Shown: positions 32,392 to 44,742 of the stretch, piece after piece
How the letters are laid out: the number at the start of each line of letters is the position of its first letter
How positions within the stretch are numbered: position 1 is the stretch's first letter
Assembly (NCBI GenBank): GCA_963978895.1
Contig: OZ022247.1
Coordinates: 17,019,812 to 17,083,811 of the forward strand
Direction of reading: 5' to 3'
DNA length: 64,000 nt
Source: Erpobdella octoculata
Lineage: Eukaryota > Annelida > Clitellata > Hirudinida > Erpobdellidae
The notes under the pieces: generated by a model
Seen by the model: only the letters and a program-made list of their open reading frames with translations
What the model was told of the DNA's origin: nothing
Databases searched by the model: none
Made by a program: the position numbers and the translations under genes

Positions 32392-32848
32392 AATCAATAA
32401 AGGTAGTAAATTTTTTAGTCTTGAACCTCGAAACGATACTTATATTGAACTTTTTGTTGCTATTGGAAGTGTCCGTTTTTATTGCTCTACTTCTACTCTA
32501 GTAACTAGAGTCTACTTTAAAATTTTCTTGCTTAGTGTTTGGCTGCAAAAGCCAGACAATTACAAACAATTGATTAATGATTAATGCTTATGTGATTGAA
32601 CAATTTTGTTTGACATTTCTAGAAAAATAATTTGTTTGATTTAATTTTTCCATTGCTTAAAAAGTGAAAGAATAAACAAATTGACTACATATTTCAGTTA
32701 ATTCGTTGGTTTTGTTATGCACAATATTGTGAGGTCTTCTATACAAGACTAGAGGGTGAACTATTTTACTAGATTAATTTTTGAATTTAGCAAAGTTAGA
32801 CTTAAAGTAAACCAAATAGAAAATAGATTTTATTTGTTTATTATGCAG

Positions 32849-33037
32849 AAGTGGATAAAGCTATTTATGGAAATCAACAACACTACCTGGAGCATATCTA
32901 AATCATTGCCAGAAGGCCGATATAACCTTTTCAAGCAGTATCTTTTTTGTCAGCATGCTGAAGATAAGCGAGTCACCGGAGCTCGTTCTTCAAAAATGAC
33001 CAGTTGTCCAGCAAGACTCCAAGTTGTTTGTTCACAG
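32849..33037 (+). pseudogene. MULE transposase pseudogene, exon 2 (zinc-ligand N-terminal domain)
   Basis: Acceptor TTTATTATGCAG and donor CAG|GTGAAT bound a 63-codon open exon reading KWIKLFMEINNTTWSISKSL, EGRYNLFKQYLFCQHAEDKR and SSKMTSCPARLQVVCSQ. The Cys-x-His and Cys ligands (FCQH, SCPA) match the DNA-binding FLYWCH/WRKY-like domain that precedes MULE catalytic cores. Phase agrees with exon 1. The next recognisable coding starts only at 38928, after a microsatellite and a 4.8-kb LINE, and is one base out of phase. Confidence 0.65.
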
Positions 33038-33351
33038 GTGAATATATCTAGTTCTAGTATTATGTTAAAAAAATGTTAAAAATTTGTGAATCATTAATTC
33101 TGTTTTGATGTAGGAAATGTTGAATTATTAATAGTAATAATAGAAACTATTAAATTTTTATTTTGATAATTTTTTGTTTTGTTATTTCTCAAATTGAAAG
33201 TGTGAACTTTTTTATGTTTCCCTTTCCTTTCGTCCACTTTAGCATCAGCCCCTCTGTGTGAACACAATAAATGCATAACCCTAATGCCTAATGCCTAACT
33301 AAAAAATTCAGGTCAAATGCTGCTTTAATAGTAATACTCCCACTGTTTATA

Positions 33352-33934
<583 letters not shown>

Positions 33935-34673
33935 GAATAACCGTTGACCGTTGCCCGTGCGGCCGCAATAAACATGCTCCGTCGTTTTGTTCAAAATTGC
34001 ATTTAATTCGGAAGCGTAATAATAATATATTTTGAATAAAACTAATAAAATTAAATTAAAGATTATTAATACTAATAAGATTAAAAATTCTCGTTTTATT
34101 ATCAAAGTTTATTGCGACTCTCTGAAACGATCTTGTCAGGAACCGATTGCATCAGTGAGCTTCAGTAGAAATACCTGTAAAAAGACGAAACCGAAAGACA
34201 TCCTCATACTACAAAAGCATTCAGACCTCAGTCCGAATGAATTCGGCCGAAAAATCATCATCAGCATCAACGACGTCGAAGTAAAGAACAATCGCTAAAT
34301 TTGAAACGACGTCATGAATACAGGTTCTACGTCTTAAACAAATTATCTTCATTAATTAGATCCAGCATATCTAACTGTTATTTAATCTCTAATAAATTAA
34401 TATAATTCGATCCTCTCAAAAAAAGCAAGTTTAATAAGAATGTTTAAAAGAAATAACCTAAAGAACTATTTCTTCCCAACCAACCAATTCTGCTAACAAA
34501 TTCACTCAAAAATTGTCAAAATATAGCGAAAGAAGTAAATGAATTAAAAGAAAAGTTAATAAAACAAAATAGAAGAAGAAAATTAATATTATAACAATCT
34601 TTATTGAAAAGAAAATATTAGAAAGAATATTAGGAAAATAAAAGAATAGTTCCTGACGCTTAAAATAAATTCG

Positions 34674-34805
34674 ACCAATCACAAAGCCAGAAACAACTGT
34701 CTCGTACAATCAAAATCCTACTTTCAAACAAGTCAACCAATCAGAGAACTCAACGTGTAATAACACCTCCGTCTTGCTCAACTCGCCATCTTGGTTGCCA
34801 TTTTG
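34674..34805 (+). promoter_or_regulatory. Possible internal promoter elements of the LINE 5' UTR
   Basis: CCAAT boxes (GACCAATCAC at 34674, CAACCAATCAGAG at 34735) are followed by two YY1-like motifs, GCCATCTTGG and TGCCATTTTG (34785-34805). CCAAT and YY1 sites are found in other LINE internal promoters. There is no direct evidence of activity. Confidence 0.35.
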
Positions 34806-35264
34806 ATTAAGCGTTCGCTCTGCAATTTAAATATCTCAAATTTTCTGTTTTTGTTTTTGATTTCATATATTGTAATAATAAATATAGCATTTGAAAATAA
34901 ATTAATCATTTCATTTAAAGTTATAATTTTTTTGTTTTATTGAGTTTAACAACATTGGTGTGCAATATTTATAGTCTTGATTTAATTTTATTGTAAACCT
35001 ATGTATTACAACATTTGTGATGATACACACTACATTTCAGTATTATTGTCTTCTAAATATTTGAGTTACTCAAGTAAGTCAGGCTGTATGAACTAAAAAT
35101 TTGTCTCCAATATAACTGTTGCCCGGTTTATAGAACAACAGTTTGTGGGGTTTTTTGTATGTGTTTTTTTGTGTGTTTTTTTCTTCACTTTTGTGCAATA
35201 TAGTACCATAGAAGTGTGAAACTGATAGTTGCCAAATTCTTCTTAAATATCTCTTGCATCTCAG

Positions 35265-38200
35265 ATGAGTCATCGCAACGAGAAAACTCAACGCGAACCT
35301 TCTGAGGAAGAAGCAACAAGACCAGAAGTGATGAAAAATCAACGACATAAATGGTCACGAGAAGAATATAAAGAAGTAATGTGGGCATATTTATTAGCAA
35401 TGAAAGAAAAAAAATCTAAGAATGAAGGCACTTTCGAGATCTGGAGGAAAAGAAATCCCACCCTTTTGCCCACCATAACATCAAACGGCTTGGCAGACGT
35501 TAGAAGAAACATCGAAAAAAACAAATGGCTGACAAAGATAGAGATAGACAAAATTATTGAAAAAATCAATGCGAATACAGAACAAATTATCCCGAAGACT
35601 CCAACTTTGACTTTTGAAACAACAGAAATAATTGAAACCAAAACAATGATAGAAAACAAAAAACAACAAATTTGCCAACTACCGACAACAGAACCAACTC
35701 TGGAAACGGAGCAATTAATTAGACAGAAGCTGACAGAATTGCAGACAATCGATTTAAAAGATAGAAAAGGGATCAACAAATTCAAGCCCAGCAAAGAAAC
35801 GTACGAGTTGCTAAAGGCAGCTAATTCCGCGATTCTGTCCATCATCAATAATAAACAACTCGATTTAACAGAAATAAATCAATTAATGTATGCTGCTGCG
35901 TCAGTAGTTTCTGGAGAAGTAGAGTCCCAAAAATCAAACCAAAAAGAAGAACCTCGGTGGAAAGTCAGAATCAAGGAGAAAATCTACTTGCTAAGAAAAG
36001 AAATATCGATATTGTCAGAATTTGAGAAGCAATTGCCCAGTCAATCACTAAAGAGAAAAACAGAAAAAATTATGCAAAAACATCACTCGAGTGATGCAAG
36101 AGAACTTTCGAGAATTTTGAAAATGAAAATGCAAGCTAAAGCTCAAAGATTAAGGAGATTTACAAAAAGAGCAAAACAATACCAACAAAACAAATTGTTC
36201 CAAGAAAATGGAAAAAGATTTTATAGAGAACTGAACCAAAAGGAAAAACTGGTAGAAGAACCACCATCAAAGTTGAGCATAGAGAGATTCTGGAAAAGTA
36301 TTTTAGAAGATGAAGAAAATCACAACTCTGAAGCTACATGGATTCGCCTGGAAAATGAAAGACATGTAAATGTTGTTACTGGAAACTGGAATGACATTTC
36401 ATTAGAGGAATTGAAAGAAATCCTTAAATATCTCCACAACTGGAAATCTCCAGGACTAGACAAAGTTCAGAACTTTTGGATAAAAAAGTTCGATTCAATA
36501 CACGGGCAACTGGCGAGTGCATTAAACAAAGCAATTAGACAACCAAACACCATTCCATGTTGGTTCACTGCAGGGGTGACGTTTCTGTTATCCAAAGGAA
36601 AAGAAACAAAAGATCCAAAAAACTATCGTCCAATAACGTGTCTGCCTACAATGTATAAGATTATGACTACTTTAATTTCACAAAGGCTTTATAAACATCT
36701 TTTGGACAACAACATCTTGCCACCAGAGCAGAAGGGATGCAGAAAAGGTTGTCGTGGATGCAAGGATCAACTTCTCATGGACAAAGCCATCGTTGAAAAT
36801 GCAAAAGCCAAAAAACACAATCTCAGCATTGCTTGGATTGATTACAAAAAAGCTTTTGACAGTGTTCCACATAGCTGGATAGTGAATGCTTTAAGAATCT
36901 ACAAAACAGACCCAATAATCATAACATTCTTAGAGACTGTCATGCAACAATGGAAAACCGAGATGAAGCTCTACCACGCCGAAGGATATATATGCACCGA
37001 AGTAATCAACATCAAACGAGGAATTTTTCAAGGAGATTCTTTGTCACCGTTACTGTTTTGTATTTCTCTGATGCCACTAACCAATATGTTGAACAGCGAA
37101 GACCTTGGCTATGGTATGAACAAAGATCAGCGAATAAGTCATCTGTTATACATGGACGATTTAAAACTATTTGCAAAAGATGATTGCCAATTAACAAAAG
37201 CAATTAACGTTGTTAAGGTCTTCAGCAATGATATCAAGATGGACTTTGGACTTGATAAGTGTGCCAAAGTAACAATGAAGAAAGGAAAGCAAGCTGCAAC
37301 AAAGCACAATGAAGAAAGTGAACACGGCATTCGAAACCTCGAAAACATTGAAATTTACAAGTATCTTGGAATAACAGAGAAAAGTGAAATCCAGCATGAA
37401 GACATGAAGATTGAAATACGTAAAGAGTATCAGCGAAGAATCAGACTAATTCTCAGCACAGAACTGAACGCTAAAAACAAGATACATGCCATAAATAGCC
37501 TTGCCGTTCCTGTGATGCAATACAGCTTTGGGATAGTCAATTGGAGAAAAACCGAATTACAAACAATAGATAGAAAGACAAGAAAGCTTTTAACAAAATA
37601 TGGCTGCCTACACCCTAAAGCAGACGTAGACCGGCTGTATATATCACGTAGGAAAGGTGGAAGAGGACTTATTGAGTTGGAGAGTTCATTCAAGTGTACA
37701 GTGATTGGTTTATATGAATACCTTCTTTTAAAAGCAGACAGATTTATTGAAATCATTCTTAATCATGAAAAAAGAAAGAAAAAGTATTCGTTAGTCAAAA
37801 CTGGAAAAGAAATCAAAAACCGATATTTACAAACTCAAGAGAGGGCTGAAAATCTAACAAAAAGGAAGATAATGAAAACTATGCTAGAAGAAGAAAAAAT
37901 TTCTAAGTTGATGGATAAAAATCTTCACGGTCAATTCTTCAAAAACACTTGCATGCCATTTGTTGACACAGAACTTACTTTCAGCTGGCTGCGAAGTTCT
38001 GGACTTAAAGGCGAAACTGAAAGTCTTCTCATAGCAGCACAAGATCAAGCGCTAAGCACTAGGTACCATCAAAGGAAAATACTAAAAATGAACGTGGAAA
38101 GCAAATACAGGCTATGCCACCAACAAGAAGAACACATAAGCCACATCATCTCAGGATGTTCAGTTCTAGCCCCGAAAGAATACACGCACAGACATAATCG

Positions 38201-38633
38201 GATCGCCAACTATCTGCACTGGACTGCTCTACAGGATCTTGGTGTCCAAGTAGCTGAACAATGGTACGACCACCAGCCCCAAAAAATTGTAGAAGGGAAA
38301 GACTTTACTGTAATGTATGATGTGCCCGTGAACACCGATCGAACTGTAGGAGCTAACCGACCTGACATCATTATTCAAGACAGAACCAAGAAAAAGTGTC
38401 TCCTAATAGATGTTGCCGTTCCAAATGACAACAACATTTCCATTAAAGAAGTAGAAAAACTCAGCAAATACAAAGATCTTGAGATTGAAGTATCAAGAAT
38501 GTGGAAAACCAAGACTTCTGTAATCCCGGTTGTGGTTGGAGCCTTAGGGACAATCAAAGTTGGCTTCGAAAAATACCTCGAGAGAATTCCAGGAAAACCA
38601 ACTGCAATTCAAGTCCAGAAAATTGCTTGCTAG
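35265..38633 (+). CDS. R4/Dong-type LINE ORF: RT plus restriction-like endonuclease
   Basis: A single 1122-residue protein. The N-terminus has a Myb-like DNA-binding stretch ([19 protein letters not shown], residues 28-46). The RT shows [13 protein letters not shown] (about 393), NYRPITCLP (452), [14 protein letters not shown] (522, catalytic Asp), [13 protein letters not shown] (585) and YMDD (627). Near residue 946 the zinc knuckle reads YRLC...HISHIISGC, so the usual first Cys is Tyr. The C-terminus carries the endonuclease signature NRPDIII...[11 protein letters not shown]...[17 protein letters not shown] (from about 1030), the PD-(D/E)xK-type enzyme that nicks the target for reverse transcription. 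There is no APE domain. The start ATG follows TCTCAG in a good context. Complete and uninterrupted, this is the best protein-coding ORF in the window. Confidence 0.93.
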   Translation: MSHRNEKTQREPSEEEATRPEVMKNQRHKWSREEYKEVMWAYLLAMKEKKSKNEGTFEIWRKRNPTLLPTITSNGLADVRRNIEKNKWLTKIEIDKIIEKINANTEQIIPKTPTLTFETTEIIETKTMIENKKQQICQLPTTEPTLETEQLIRQKLTELQTIDLKDRKGINKFKPSKETYELLKAANSAILSIINNKQLDLTEINQLMYAAASVVSGEVESQKSNQKEEPRWKVRIKEKIYLLRKEISILSEFEKQLPSQSLKRKTEKIMQKHHSSDARELSRILKMKMQAKAQRLRRFTKRAKQYQQNKLFQENGKRFYRELNQKEKLVEEPPSKLSIERFWKSILEDEENHNSEATWIRLENERHVNVVTGNWNDISLEELKEILKYLHNWKSPGLDKVQNFWIKKFDSIHGQLASALNKAIRQPNTIPCWFTAGVTFLLSKGKETKDPKNYRPITCLPTMYKIMTTLISQRLYKHLLDNNILPPEQKGCRKGCRGCKDQLLMDKAIVENAKAKKHNLSIAWIDYKKAFDSVPHSWIVNALRIYKTDPIIITFLETVMQQWKTEMKLYHAEGYICTEVINIKRGIFQGDSLSPLLFCISLMPLTNMLNSEDLGYGMNKDQRISHLLYMDDLKLFAKDDCQLTKAINVVKVFSNDIKMDFGLDKCAKVTMKKGKQAATKHNEESEHGIRNLENIEIYKYLGITEKSEIQHEDMKIEIRKEYQRRIRLILSTELNAKNKIHAINSLAVPVMQYSFGIVNWRKTELQTIDRKTRKLLTKYGCLHPKADVDRLYISRRKGGRGLIELESSFKCTVIGLYEYLLLKADRFIEIILNHEKRKKKYSLVKTGKEIKNRYLQTQERAENLTKRKIMKTMLEEEKISKLMDKNLHGQFFKNTCMPFVDTELTFSWLRSSGLKGETESLLIAAQDQALSTRYHQRKILKMNVESKYRLCHQQEEHISHIISGCSVLAPKEYTHRHNRIANYLHWTALQDLGVQVAEQWYDHQPQKIVEGKDFTVMYDVPVNTDRTVGANRPDIIIQDRTKKKCLLIDVAVPNDNNISIKEVEKLSKYKDLEIEVSRMWKTKTSVIPVVVGALGTIKVGFEKYLERIPGKPTAIQVQKIAC

Positions 38634-38776
38634 GAACTGCAAGCATCCTCCGAAAAGTGCTTTGATTTAAAGAAAAACAAAGAAAAAAGAAGACCTTAGA
38701 AATCCGGTGGATTTCCGGTCAAGAAAACCAGCAGAGAAAGCTGTGACTTTGAACAATAATAATAATAATAGCAATG

Positions 38777-38816
38777 TATAGTTATTGTAGTTTAATGATG
38801 ACTGCTGATATTTAAT
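38777..38816 (+). repeat. Dispersed 36-bp repeat, second copy at 43766
   Basis: TAGTTATTGTAGTTTAATGA followed by TGACTGCTGATATTTAAT occurs identically at 43764-43801. The two copies are about 5 kb apart in the same orientation on either side of the MULE 3' half. They may be part of an unrecognised element. Confidence 0.8.
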
Positions 38817-38927
38817 AATAGCCATTGATTTGATTAATTAATTTTCTTTTGCCTTGCACTTTTGGTGTATTACTAGATAATTTAATTTTTGACAATTTAT
38901 AGTGTTTCAATTTTTTATTATTTTCAG

Positions 38928-40436
38928 AATTTTGCCAAAGTCAGCAAGCAAGATAAAAGGACGTTATGAAAAAGAATGGCCGACCGTTGTCAAAATTTCA
39001 AAACATCACAATCATTCTTTAACCAGTGCTGCCGTCTTGGCGTTTAGAAAACTGTCATATGGAAGAAAAGACAAGCTATTAGACATGTTTCGCCGTGGAC
39101 ATTCGCCTTCATCAGCACTACATTGTTTGAAAACAGATATTTAACTTGAACATGGGGAAGACTATTACAAGATAGCAGGTGATGGGTTTTTTGTTCCAAG
39201 CCTGTCAATAACAGAAAAACTTTTTTAAAAGAATTTTCTCGGGATTTTGGTGCTACGAATGGCATCCAGATGTTTATTGATTTGGAAGAATATATAAAAA
39301 AATATAATTTAAATGGGACCGGAAGAGCAAAGTTTTCTAGGTTGGGTAATGATCATTATTTTGTGGCCATAGTGACACCTTTAATGAAGCGTTGCCATAG
39401 TTTGTAACAAGCTGGTGAACTTGTTATGGTTGATGCAGGTGTTGGTTTAGACCGTCAAAGACATCGTCTTTATGTTCTTATTACACCAACTGCTGTAGGC
39501 GGGATTCCAGTTGCTATAATCATCACAGATACTGAGCAAGAAGATGTCTTTTCAGCAGCATTAATGGGGTTAAAAAAAATGCCTTCCTGAAGCCTCGTTT
39601 TCTGGTAAGTTACAACCTGATGTTTTCTTGACTGACAATGACTTAAAAGAAAGAAAACCTCTCAAAACTAGCTTTCCAGGTTCTTACCTTTTGTTGTGCC
39701 AGTTTCACATGTTGAAAGCTGTTTGGGCTTGGCTTTGTAATTCAAAGAACAATATTAGTAAAGATGACAGGCAAGAGCTGTGCATGGTTTTCAAACGTAT
39801 TATGTATGCTGGTAATGAGTCTGACATGGAAAAGCATCATGATAGTATGATTGATGCAAGTTTGTTAAAAAAGTATGAACAGTTTAATGGTTATTTTCAA
39901 TTTTTGTGGAGTAACCGCAGGGATTGGGATTCTGCATTTTGCCAAAATCTTATTCTTAGAGGGAGCAACACAACAAACTATGCTGAAGTAGCTTTCAGGA
40001 TATTGAAAGACATAGTTTTTGAGAGGGTCATGGCTTTCAATTTTACACAGTTAGTTGATTTTATTTGCACTCGGTACGAGCTCTATATGCAGAAAAGAAT
40101 TGTTGATTTTTGTAATGGTCGTTATGCTCGTTCTTTATTAAGATAAACTGAATGAAAAAAAAATTCAAACCAATTGATGAAAATAGATTTGAAGTTTTCA
40201 GTCAAAAACATTCTGACCAGAAGTATACAGTGGATTTGGAGAAAGGTATTTGCACATGCTTTGTAGGATCAACTGGTAGGATTTGTAAACATTCAGCAGC
40301 TGTTTTACTCAAAATAGATGATCAACATTGAACTGCCTTTAATGTTGTTTCCCATGAAACTAAAGTAAAGTTGTTCAAGGTTGCGACTGGTTCGCCGGAA
40401 TGGCTATTACCACTTTCAGTGAATCCTACTTAAATG
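38928..40436 (+). pseudogene. MULE transposase catalytic region with SWIM finger, decayed
   Basis: Across several frames: KISKHHNHSLTSAAVLAFRK, GRKDKLLDMFRRGHSPSSAL, then after a stop LEHGEDYYKIA. Next comes YIKKYNLNGTGRAKF, and MVDAGVGLDRQRHRLYVLIT with the first catalytic Asp. DVFLTDND (second Asp) is followed by LLCQFHMLKAVWAWL, the MULE C/D-x2-H motif, and by a 172-codon open piece (39628-40146). After a further shift, DLEKGICTCF...GRICKHSA gives the CxC...CxH SWIM zinc finger. At least four stops or frameshifts exclude a working enzyme. Mutator-like transposases cut DNA ends in TIR elements. Exons 1-2 lie at 32088 and 32849. Confidence 0.85.
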
Positions 40437-40997
40437 TTAGCAAGACCTGTTGTCGATCAAAAAAACATTCAATGGTCAACTAACAACATTGCTGAAAATA
40501 ATGAAACTCTGCAACTAGAAACTTCTACTCATGATACTAAAACAGATGAAGATGTCTTGAGTGATGTGCGGGAACTTTCAATCTTACTATCGAGAATTGA
40601 AGTTGGTATCCTGAATTCTCCTGAAATTTATCGTCCAGCCCTAGACAAAATGATACAAAACACAAGAAAGTTTGCATTAACAGACACAGGTCTAGTAACA
40701 GCCATGCATACATTTGCTGCATACTCAGGTCTTCATCTATCAAGAAACCGTCATAGTTCAATTGGAGGTGGCTACAGACGTCGTGGAGTGCTGATCGGTG
40801 TACAACCAACTGCTGTTGGAAGAAGAAAGCTTGGTTTAAGCGGAAAGCGAAAACTTGTAGCCGGCCGGCCTCGACATGCTGATAAGCCTCCTCGACTTCC
40901 AGAGTTATCGGATCATGACTACACAACATTTGGCACATTACCCTCTCGAAAGAGGAAGGCTCCTCACAGCAGTATGTTCATGGTAACATTGGTTTAG
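40434..40997 (+). pseudogene. MULE transposase C-terminal tail
   Basis: Open for 187 codons: SDVRELSILLSRIEVGILNS, MIQNTRKFALTDTGLVTAMH, then a basic, Arg/Lys/Pro-rich end with IGVQPTAVGRRKLG, GRPRHADKPPR and SRKRKAPHS. This basic tail after a SWIM finger is typical of the same animal MULE family. A one-base shift near the end would continue it for about 20 residues (QQYVHGNIGLGSKKQTKT). It probably is the last part of the gene interrupted at 40436; the Met at 40434 is internal. Confidence 0.65.
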
Positions 40998-41049
40998 GCA
41001 GTAAAAAGCAGACAAAGACATAAAAAATTAGCATCACCTAAAAGTAATC

Positions 41050-41440
41050 ATCATAATTGTCTCGTTTCTTTTATTATTGTTTTGTCCTTTCTCGTTGTTT
41101 TTTTTTCTCCTTCCTCCATTCTTTTTTTTTTGTTTATCTCCTTGTCACTTTTTTGTTCTTTATCTCTATTTTTATTTTTCCTTGTTTTTTCTTTTCGTTT
41201 TTCTTTCTCCTTCCTTCTTATTGTTTCTATTTTCGTTTCACTCTACTTTTTCCCTCTTTTTTATTTCTCTCCATCCCTCTGTTTTTCTCTCTCTGCTTTG
41301 CTCTTTTTCTCTCTCCATATCTTTCTTTTTTGTTTATTTCTATTCCTCTTCATCCCTCATTTTGGTGTGTTTTTCTATCCCTCTCCTATTTTGTTTGTTT
41401 GTTTCTTTCTTTTTTGTATCTCTCTCTTTCTTGAATAGCT
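41050..41440 (+). repeat. Pyrimidine-rich low-complexity tract
   Basis: Nearly pure C/T with TTTCTCTC and TTTTTTT motifs for 390 bases; all three forward frames look like Phe/Ser/Leu-rich proteins and are artefacts. Confidence 0.85.
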
Positions 41441-41641
41441 CCTGATATTTTTGCCAGTTAATGTAAATGTAAAAACAAAATCAATTGAGGACGCAGTGAA
41501 AGTTTTCCTGACTAAAATAATTTTTATAAATGATTATTCATATTTACTAAAGTTTTTGGCTTTGCAGTTATCAATACAGATATGTTTGAATTTCAAATGT
41601 ATAGCGGCAGCATAATTAAAATCTTACATCATTTCATAATT

Positions 41642-41842
41642 TTATGAAGATGAATTGTTATACATGCTTTGATTTGAATTAGAATCAGTAAACCACAAGA
41701 AATTGTTAGTTTCATCTATATCTAAAATCCCATCACAAAAAGTTAAATTTACATTTGAATTATCAAAAATATTATCGAAATCTCTGTCAGGCTGCAACAA
41801 CTTTTCTCTCAGCGACTGAATTGTCATATCAAAATCAAACAT
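41642..41842 (-). CDS. Short acidic ORF, unknown
   Basis: 66 codons: MFDFDMTIQSLREKLLQPDR, then DFDNIFDNSNVNLTFCDGIL and an Asn/Ser-rich end. Composition (acidic, hydrophobic) resembles a transactivation segment or the end of a larger protein, but there is no domain I recognise. No promoter or splice partner is evident. It may be chance, because the region is AT-rich, although stretches this balanced are uncommon here. Confidence 0.2.
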   Translation of the reverse strand: MFDFDMTIQSLREKLLQPDRDFDNIFDNSNVNLTFCDGILDIDETNNFLWFTDSNSNQSMYNNSSS

Positions 41843-42600
41843 TTATGCATAAAACTGGACCACAAACCTACTGTTATATAACTTAGCAGACATTAACTTG
41901 ACTAATATATAGTATTGTTGCAGTAGTGAAAGTAAATTAGTAGGAGGCCATCCATATCTTACATACTCAATAAACTACAGATTTTTCCTCCTATGCGTAC
42001 AAAACGCACAAATTTGCTATTTTTCCGGCTGGAGGCACAGCCATAAGACAGTTGAAAACTATCATATTCTTTTCTCATAGATTGTCAATTTCTTTTTTTT
42101 TAAATACTTAGTTGATGACTGGGGAAGGGGTAGACCCGTACCTATTTTTTAATTCTAAAAGAAGGGGGTAGTCAAATAGATAATTTTGCAGGTGTTTGTT
42201 TATATCATAAACTCATGTGACAGAACAGATTTATATTAAATTATCATTACTAAACTAAATATACAATTAACACCAACTGTTGATTTTAAAATATTAAAAA
42301 CTCAACAAGTTTATTTGTACTACATGGCAATCTAAACTATTAAAAATTATGATACTAATTGTAATATTACAAAAATATTTTTTACAACATTGCTTGTATA
42401 CAATAAATTTTTTTGAACTAAACTTTGTTTGGAAGATAAGAGCATATATAAAATATATAATTTGTAATAAATCGTGGCATGGGTTTATCTTTAATACAGG
42501 CTTGTAGAAAGATAGAGCGCCATTTTGGCAGAAACAAGTTTCTCTGTTTTTCTAAACCACTTCCTCTGTGAAAAACTAATTTGAGACCAAAAACGTTTGA
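41843..42600. other. AT-rich stretch, nothing recognised
   Basis: No gene or clear repeat. Confidence 0.4.
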
Positions 42601-42612
42601 ATTCTGTATTAT

Positions 42613-42652
42613 CAGACTGACGGTCCGTTTCGACTGTCATTTTCAGAGTCTG
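42613..42652 (-). ncRNA. Hammerhead-ribozyme-like motif, core mutated
   Basis: Minus strand: CAGACU (helix I), CUGAAAA (core with one change, G to A), UGACAGUC (short helix II), GAAA, CGGACCG (tiny helix III), UC, AGUCUG closing helix I exactly. A second, more degraded copy 77 bp to the right (42696-42728) keeps CAGACU-CUGAAGA and AGUCUG but has lost helix III. Confidence 0.5.
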
Positions 42653-42770
42653 TTAACAGAAAGGTAATTCAAAATAGCAACACAAACAAAAAGTACAGAC
42701 TATCTTCTACGGCCATCTTCAGAGTCTGTTAAGAGAAAGGTAATTCAAAATAGCAATACAAACAAAAAAT
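42640..42770 (+). repeat. 77-bp tandem duplication carrying the ribozyme-like motif
   Basis: CAGAGTCTGTTAACAGAAAG + GTAATTCAAAATAGCAACAC is repeated at 42720 with small changes. Confidence 0.85.
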
Positions 42771-43112
42771 ACATATTATCCAATATTGTGAACTAAAATA
42801 GCAAATGAAATCTGTTAGTAAAGTAGCAACGATTTGAAGCAAATTTGCAACAAGAAACTGTTAACCAACACAAAACTATACAATTGCGAGAGTACCGTAT
42901 CCTAATGTAAACACCATTATAATATATATATTTGACTATCGCCCAACGCTTTTATCTTCCAAACGAAAAGTTTAGTTCAAAAAATTTAATTATCATTTGT
43001 TGGAATACCCCCTCCCTCCACATCCACAAAGTAGAACTGAAGCTGCTTGTAAATGTTTCCTGTATTCTCCAAATTTCTATTTGACTATGAACCTGGATAA
43101 CAATGTCAATAA

Positions 43113-43337
43113 ACAAGAATTTACAATTTTCATCAAAAATCTATTGAAAGTGTGGCAAATTATTTTGAAAAAAAAACGGAAGAAGTTGAAGATACTGTGG
43201 AAACTAAATTAAAATATATTAACAAGGCTAATTTTAAGAAATATTTTGCACATGTCCCTGTGGAGACTGGGGGAAGGTTTGTCACATCAGCATTGTTTTC
43301 ATTTTTCGCATTAAAAATGAAAAGTATAGTTTATTGA
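43113..43337 (+). CDS. Possible exon of unknown protein
   Basis: The open frame reads FHQKSIESVANYFEKKTEEV, EDTVETKLKYINKANFKKYF and AHVPVETGGRFVTSALFSFF before TGA. It begins after a TAA with no Met until an alternative GTG, so it would be an internal or last exon. It starts with an amphipathic Lys/Glu region and ends hydrophobic. Composition is protein-like, unlike the surrounding AT-rich sequence, but I recognise no family and see no clean splice sites. Confidence 0.25.
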   Translation, partial: TRIYNFHQKSIESVANYFEKKTEEVEDTVETKLKYINKANFKKYFAHVPVETGGRFVTSALFSFFALKMKSIVY

Positions 43338-43479
43338 TTTCATAAAACAGACTTCTATAAAGTTGTACAATTGATGATTTCAGATTATCTATAAAGTTGC
43401 ACAATTAATGATTTCAGGTTATCTAAAAAATCCAATCCAACAATAGAGTTAAATTTATCACATCAAATATTAAGTTTAA

Positions 43480-43525
43480 GTTGATTTGTAATTTTAAAAC
43501 ACAGATTTTAAAATTACAAATCAAC
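43480..43525. repeat. Hairpin with perfect 20-bp arms
   Basis: GTTGATTTGTAATTTTAAAA (43480-43499), loop CACAGA, then its exact complement to 43525. Confidence 0.92.
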
Positions 43526-43661
43526 CAAAACAATCAGTGAAAAACATCATTAAACAATTTCTTTAAAAATACTTCAAGCTCAAACTAAATTAATAATAAC
43601 TCAAACAAAAAATTGAAACAAATTAAACTAGTTTTAAATCTAATAAAAGTATAGTAACCAG

Positions 43662-43724
43662 AAACTGATAAAAAAAACAACTTATCACTAAAGTTGAGTG
43701 ATAAGTTGATTTTTTTATCAGTTT
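43662..43724. repeat. Hairpin with 27-bp arms, one mismatch
   Basis: Arms 43662-43688 and 43698-43724 around a 9-base loop; arm ends are AAACTGATAAAAAAA and CAACTTATCAC. Confidence 0.92.
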
Positions 43725-44439
43725 AGTTAAGTGACTAAACTTATTTAATCATTGATGTAACATAGTTATTGTAGTTTAATGATGACTGCTGATATTTAAT
43801 TAGTAATACAACACAATAAAAAACTATGCTTAATTAAGTTAGCTGTTATATACTTACTATAGATTCAGAGTTGGCTGGAGGCTAGTCATTATTTAGTTTA
43901 GTTGTCAGTTGATTAGTTGGAGGGATTAGACTACACTACTAGACTCCCTAATAGGTGAAGTTAATTTTAACTAATACAATTATTATTAGAACAGATGATG
44001 AAGAAAACCCAAGTGACCACAAAATACAGATGCTGTATGTTGAATAGTTGAACGGAAGCTAATAAACCTACACTACACTAATCTGACTAATCACCTAAAT
44101 AACTACTCTTTACACTGAAACTAAACTACTAAAGTTCAGTAAACTTTAAACTAAAACTAAAGTAACTAACTAAATAACAATTCCGTAACAAAGCCTAGTC
44201 ATCTTTCAATTTTGTATGCAACAGAGATGAGAATACCAAATCTCTTGAAATAAAAAAAAATCGAGATGCTTATAAAAACATCTATTTTCAAATACAAAAA
44301 TACTAATTACAGTACAATTCTACTCACAGCGGTTATGTTTGCTTTAATAAAAACTTGATATTTAATCAAGGTCATGTGAATCTTTAGTTAAAATAAATAT
44401 ATAACATAGACTTATATTATAAGTCTATGATGAAACTAT
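43725..44439. other. AT-rich stretch, nothing recognised
   Basis: It contains the second copy of the 36-bp repeat (43766-43801) and many ACTAAACTA/TTAGTT motifs. No gene seen. Confidence 0.4.
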
Positions 44440-44570
44440 ATACGATAACGTTTATTAAAGTGGTTTAGAAGACTGTACGCCTATAGACAACCACTTCGCG
44501 AATTTCAAAAAAAAAAATTTTTAAATAAATAAAAATAATAATAATGATAAATAAAATCTATGTTCCAAAC
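44440..44570 (-). mobile_element. 5'-truncated copy of the CR1-type LINE 3' end
   Basis: On the minus strand it reads GAAGTGGTTGTCTATAGGCG and TCTTCTAAACCACTTTAATA, the same hairpin-bearing 3' UTR as at 9650-9710. Only the last about 130 bp are present, typical of dead-on-arrival LINE copies. Confidence 0.9.
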
Positions 44571-44742
44571 CGCTCTCGAATTTCTTGCCTTGCAAATAAT
44601 AAAAATATTATTTAAAAATTATTATAACTAAAAAAGGTTACATACAAAAATTGTGTAACCATCTTGTATAAATAAAACAATATAAATGTACCATAGATAA
44701 TATGAAAAGAACGAAGTAAAAGAGCCTGTAATTTTGCATAAC

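Larger units (their letters stand above)
33935..38754 (+). mobile_element. R4/Dong-type LINE inserted in (TAA)n, full length
   Basis: The element begins right where the TAA array ends and stops where AATAATAATAATAATA resumes (38755-38770). It has a 1.33-kb 5' UTR, one 1122-codon ORF with RT and a restriction-like endonuclease, and a short 3' UTR. Dong elements are known to insert into TAA repeats, so both enzyme type and target agree. No frameshift or stop is present, so this copy appears intact. Confidence 0.85.

Noticed and set aside
34032..34298. 88-codon ORF in the 5' UTR of the R4/Dong-type LINE
   Set aside because: Lys/Ile/Asn-rich with no domain; the family has a single ORF, so I count it as UTR.
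41050..41445. Three Phe/Ser/Leu-rich ORFs resembling membrane proteins
   Set aside because: All three frames of one pyrimidine-rich tract are open; low complexity, no conserved pattern.
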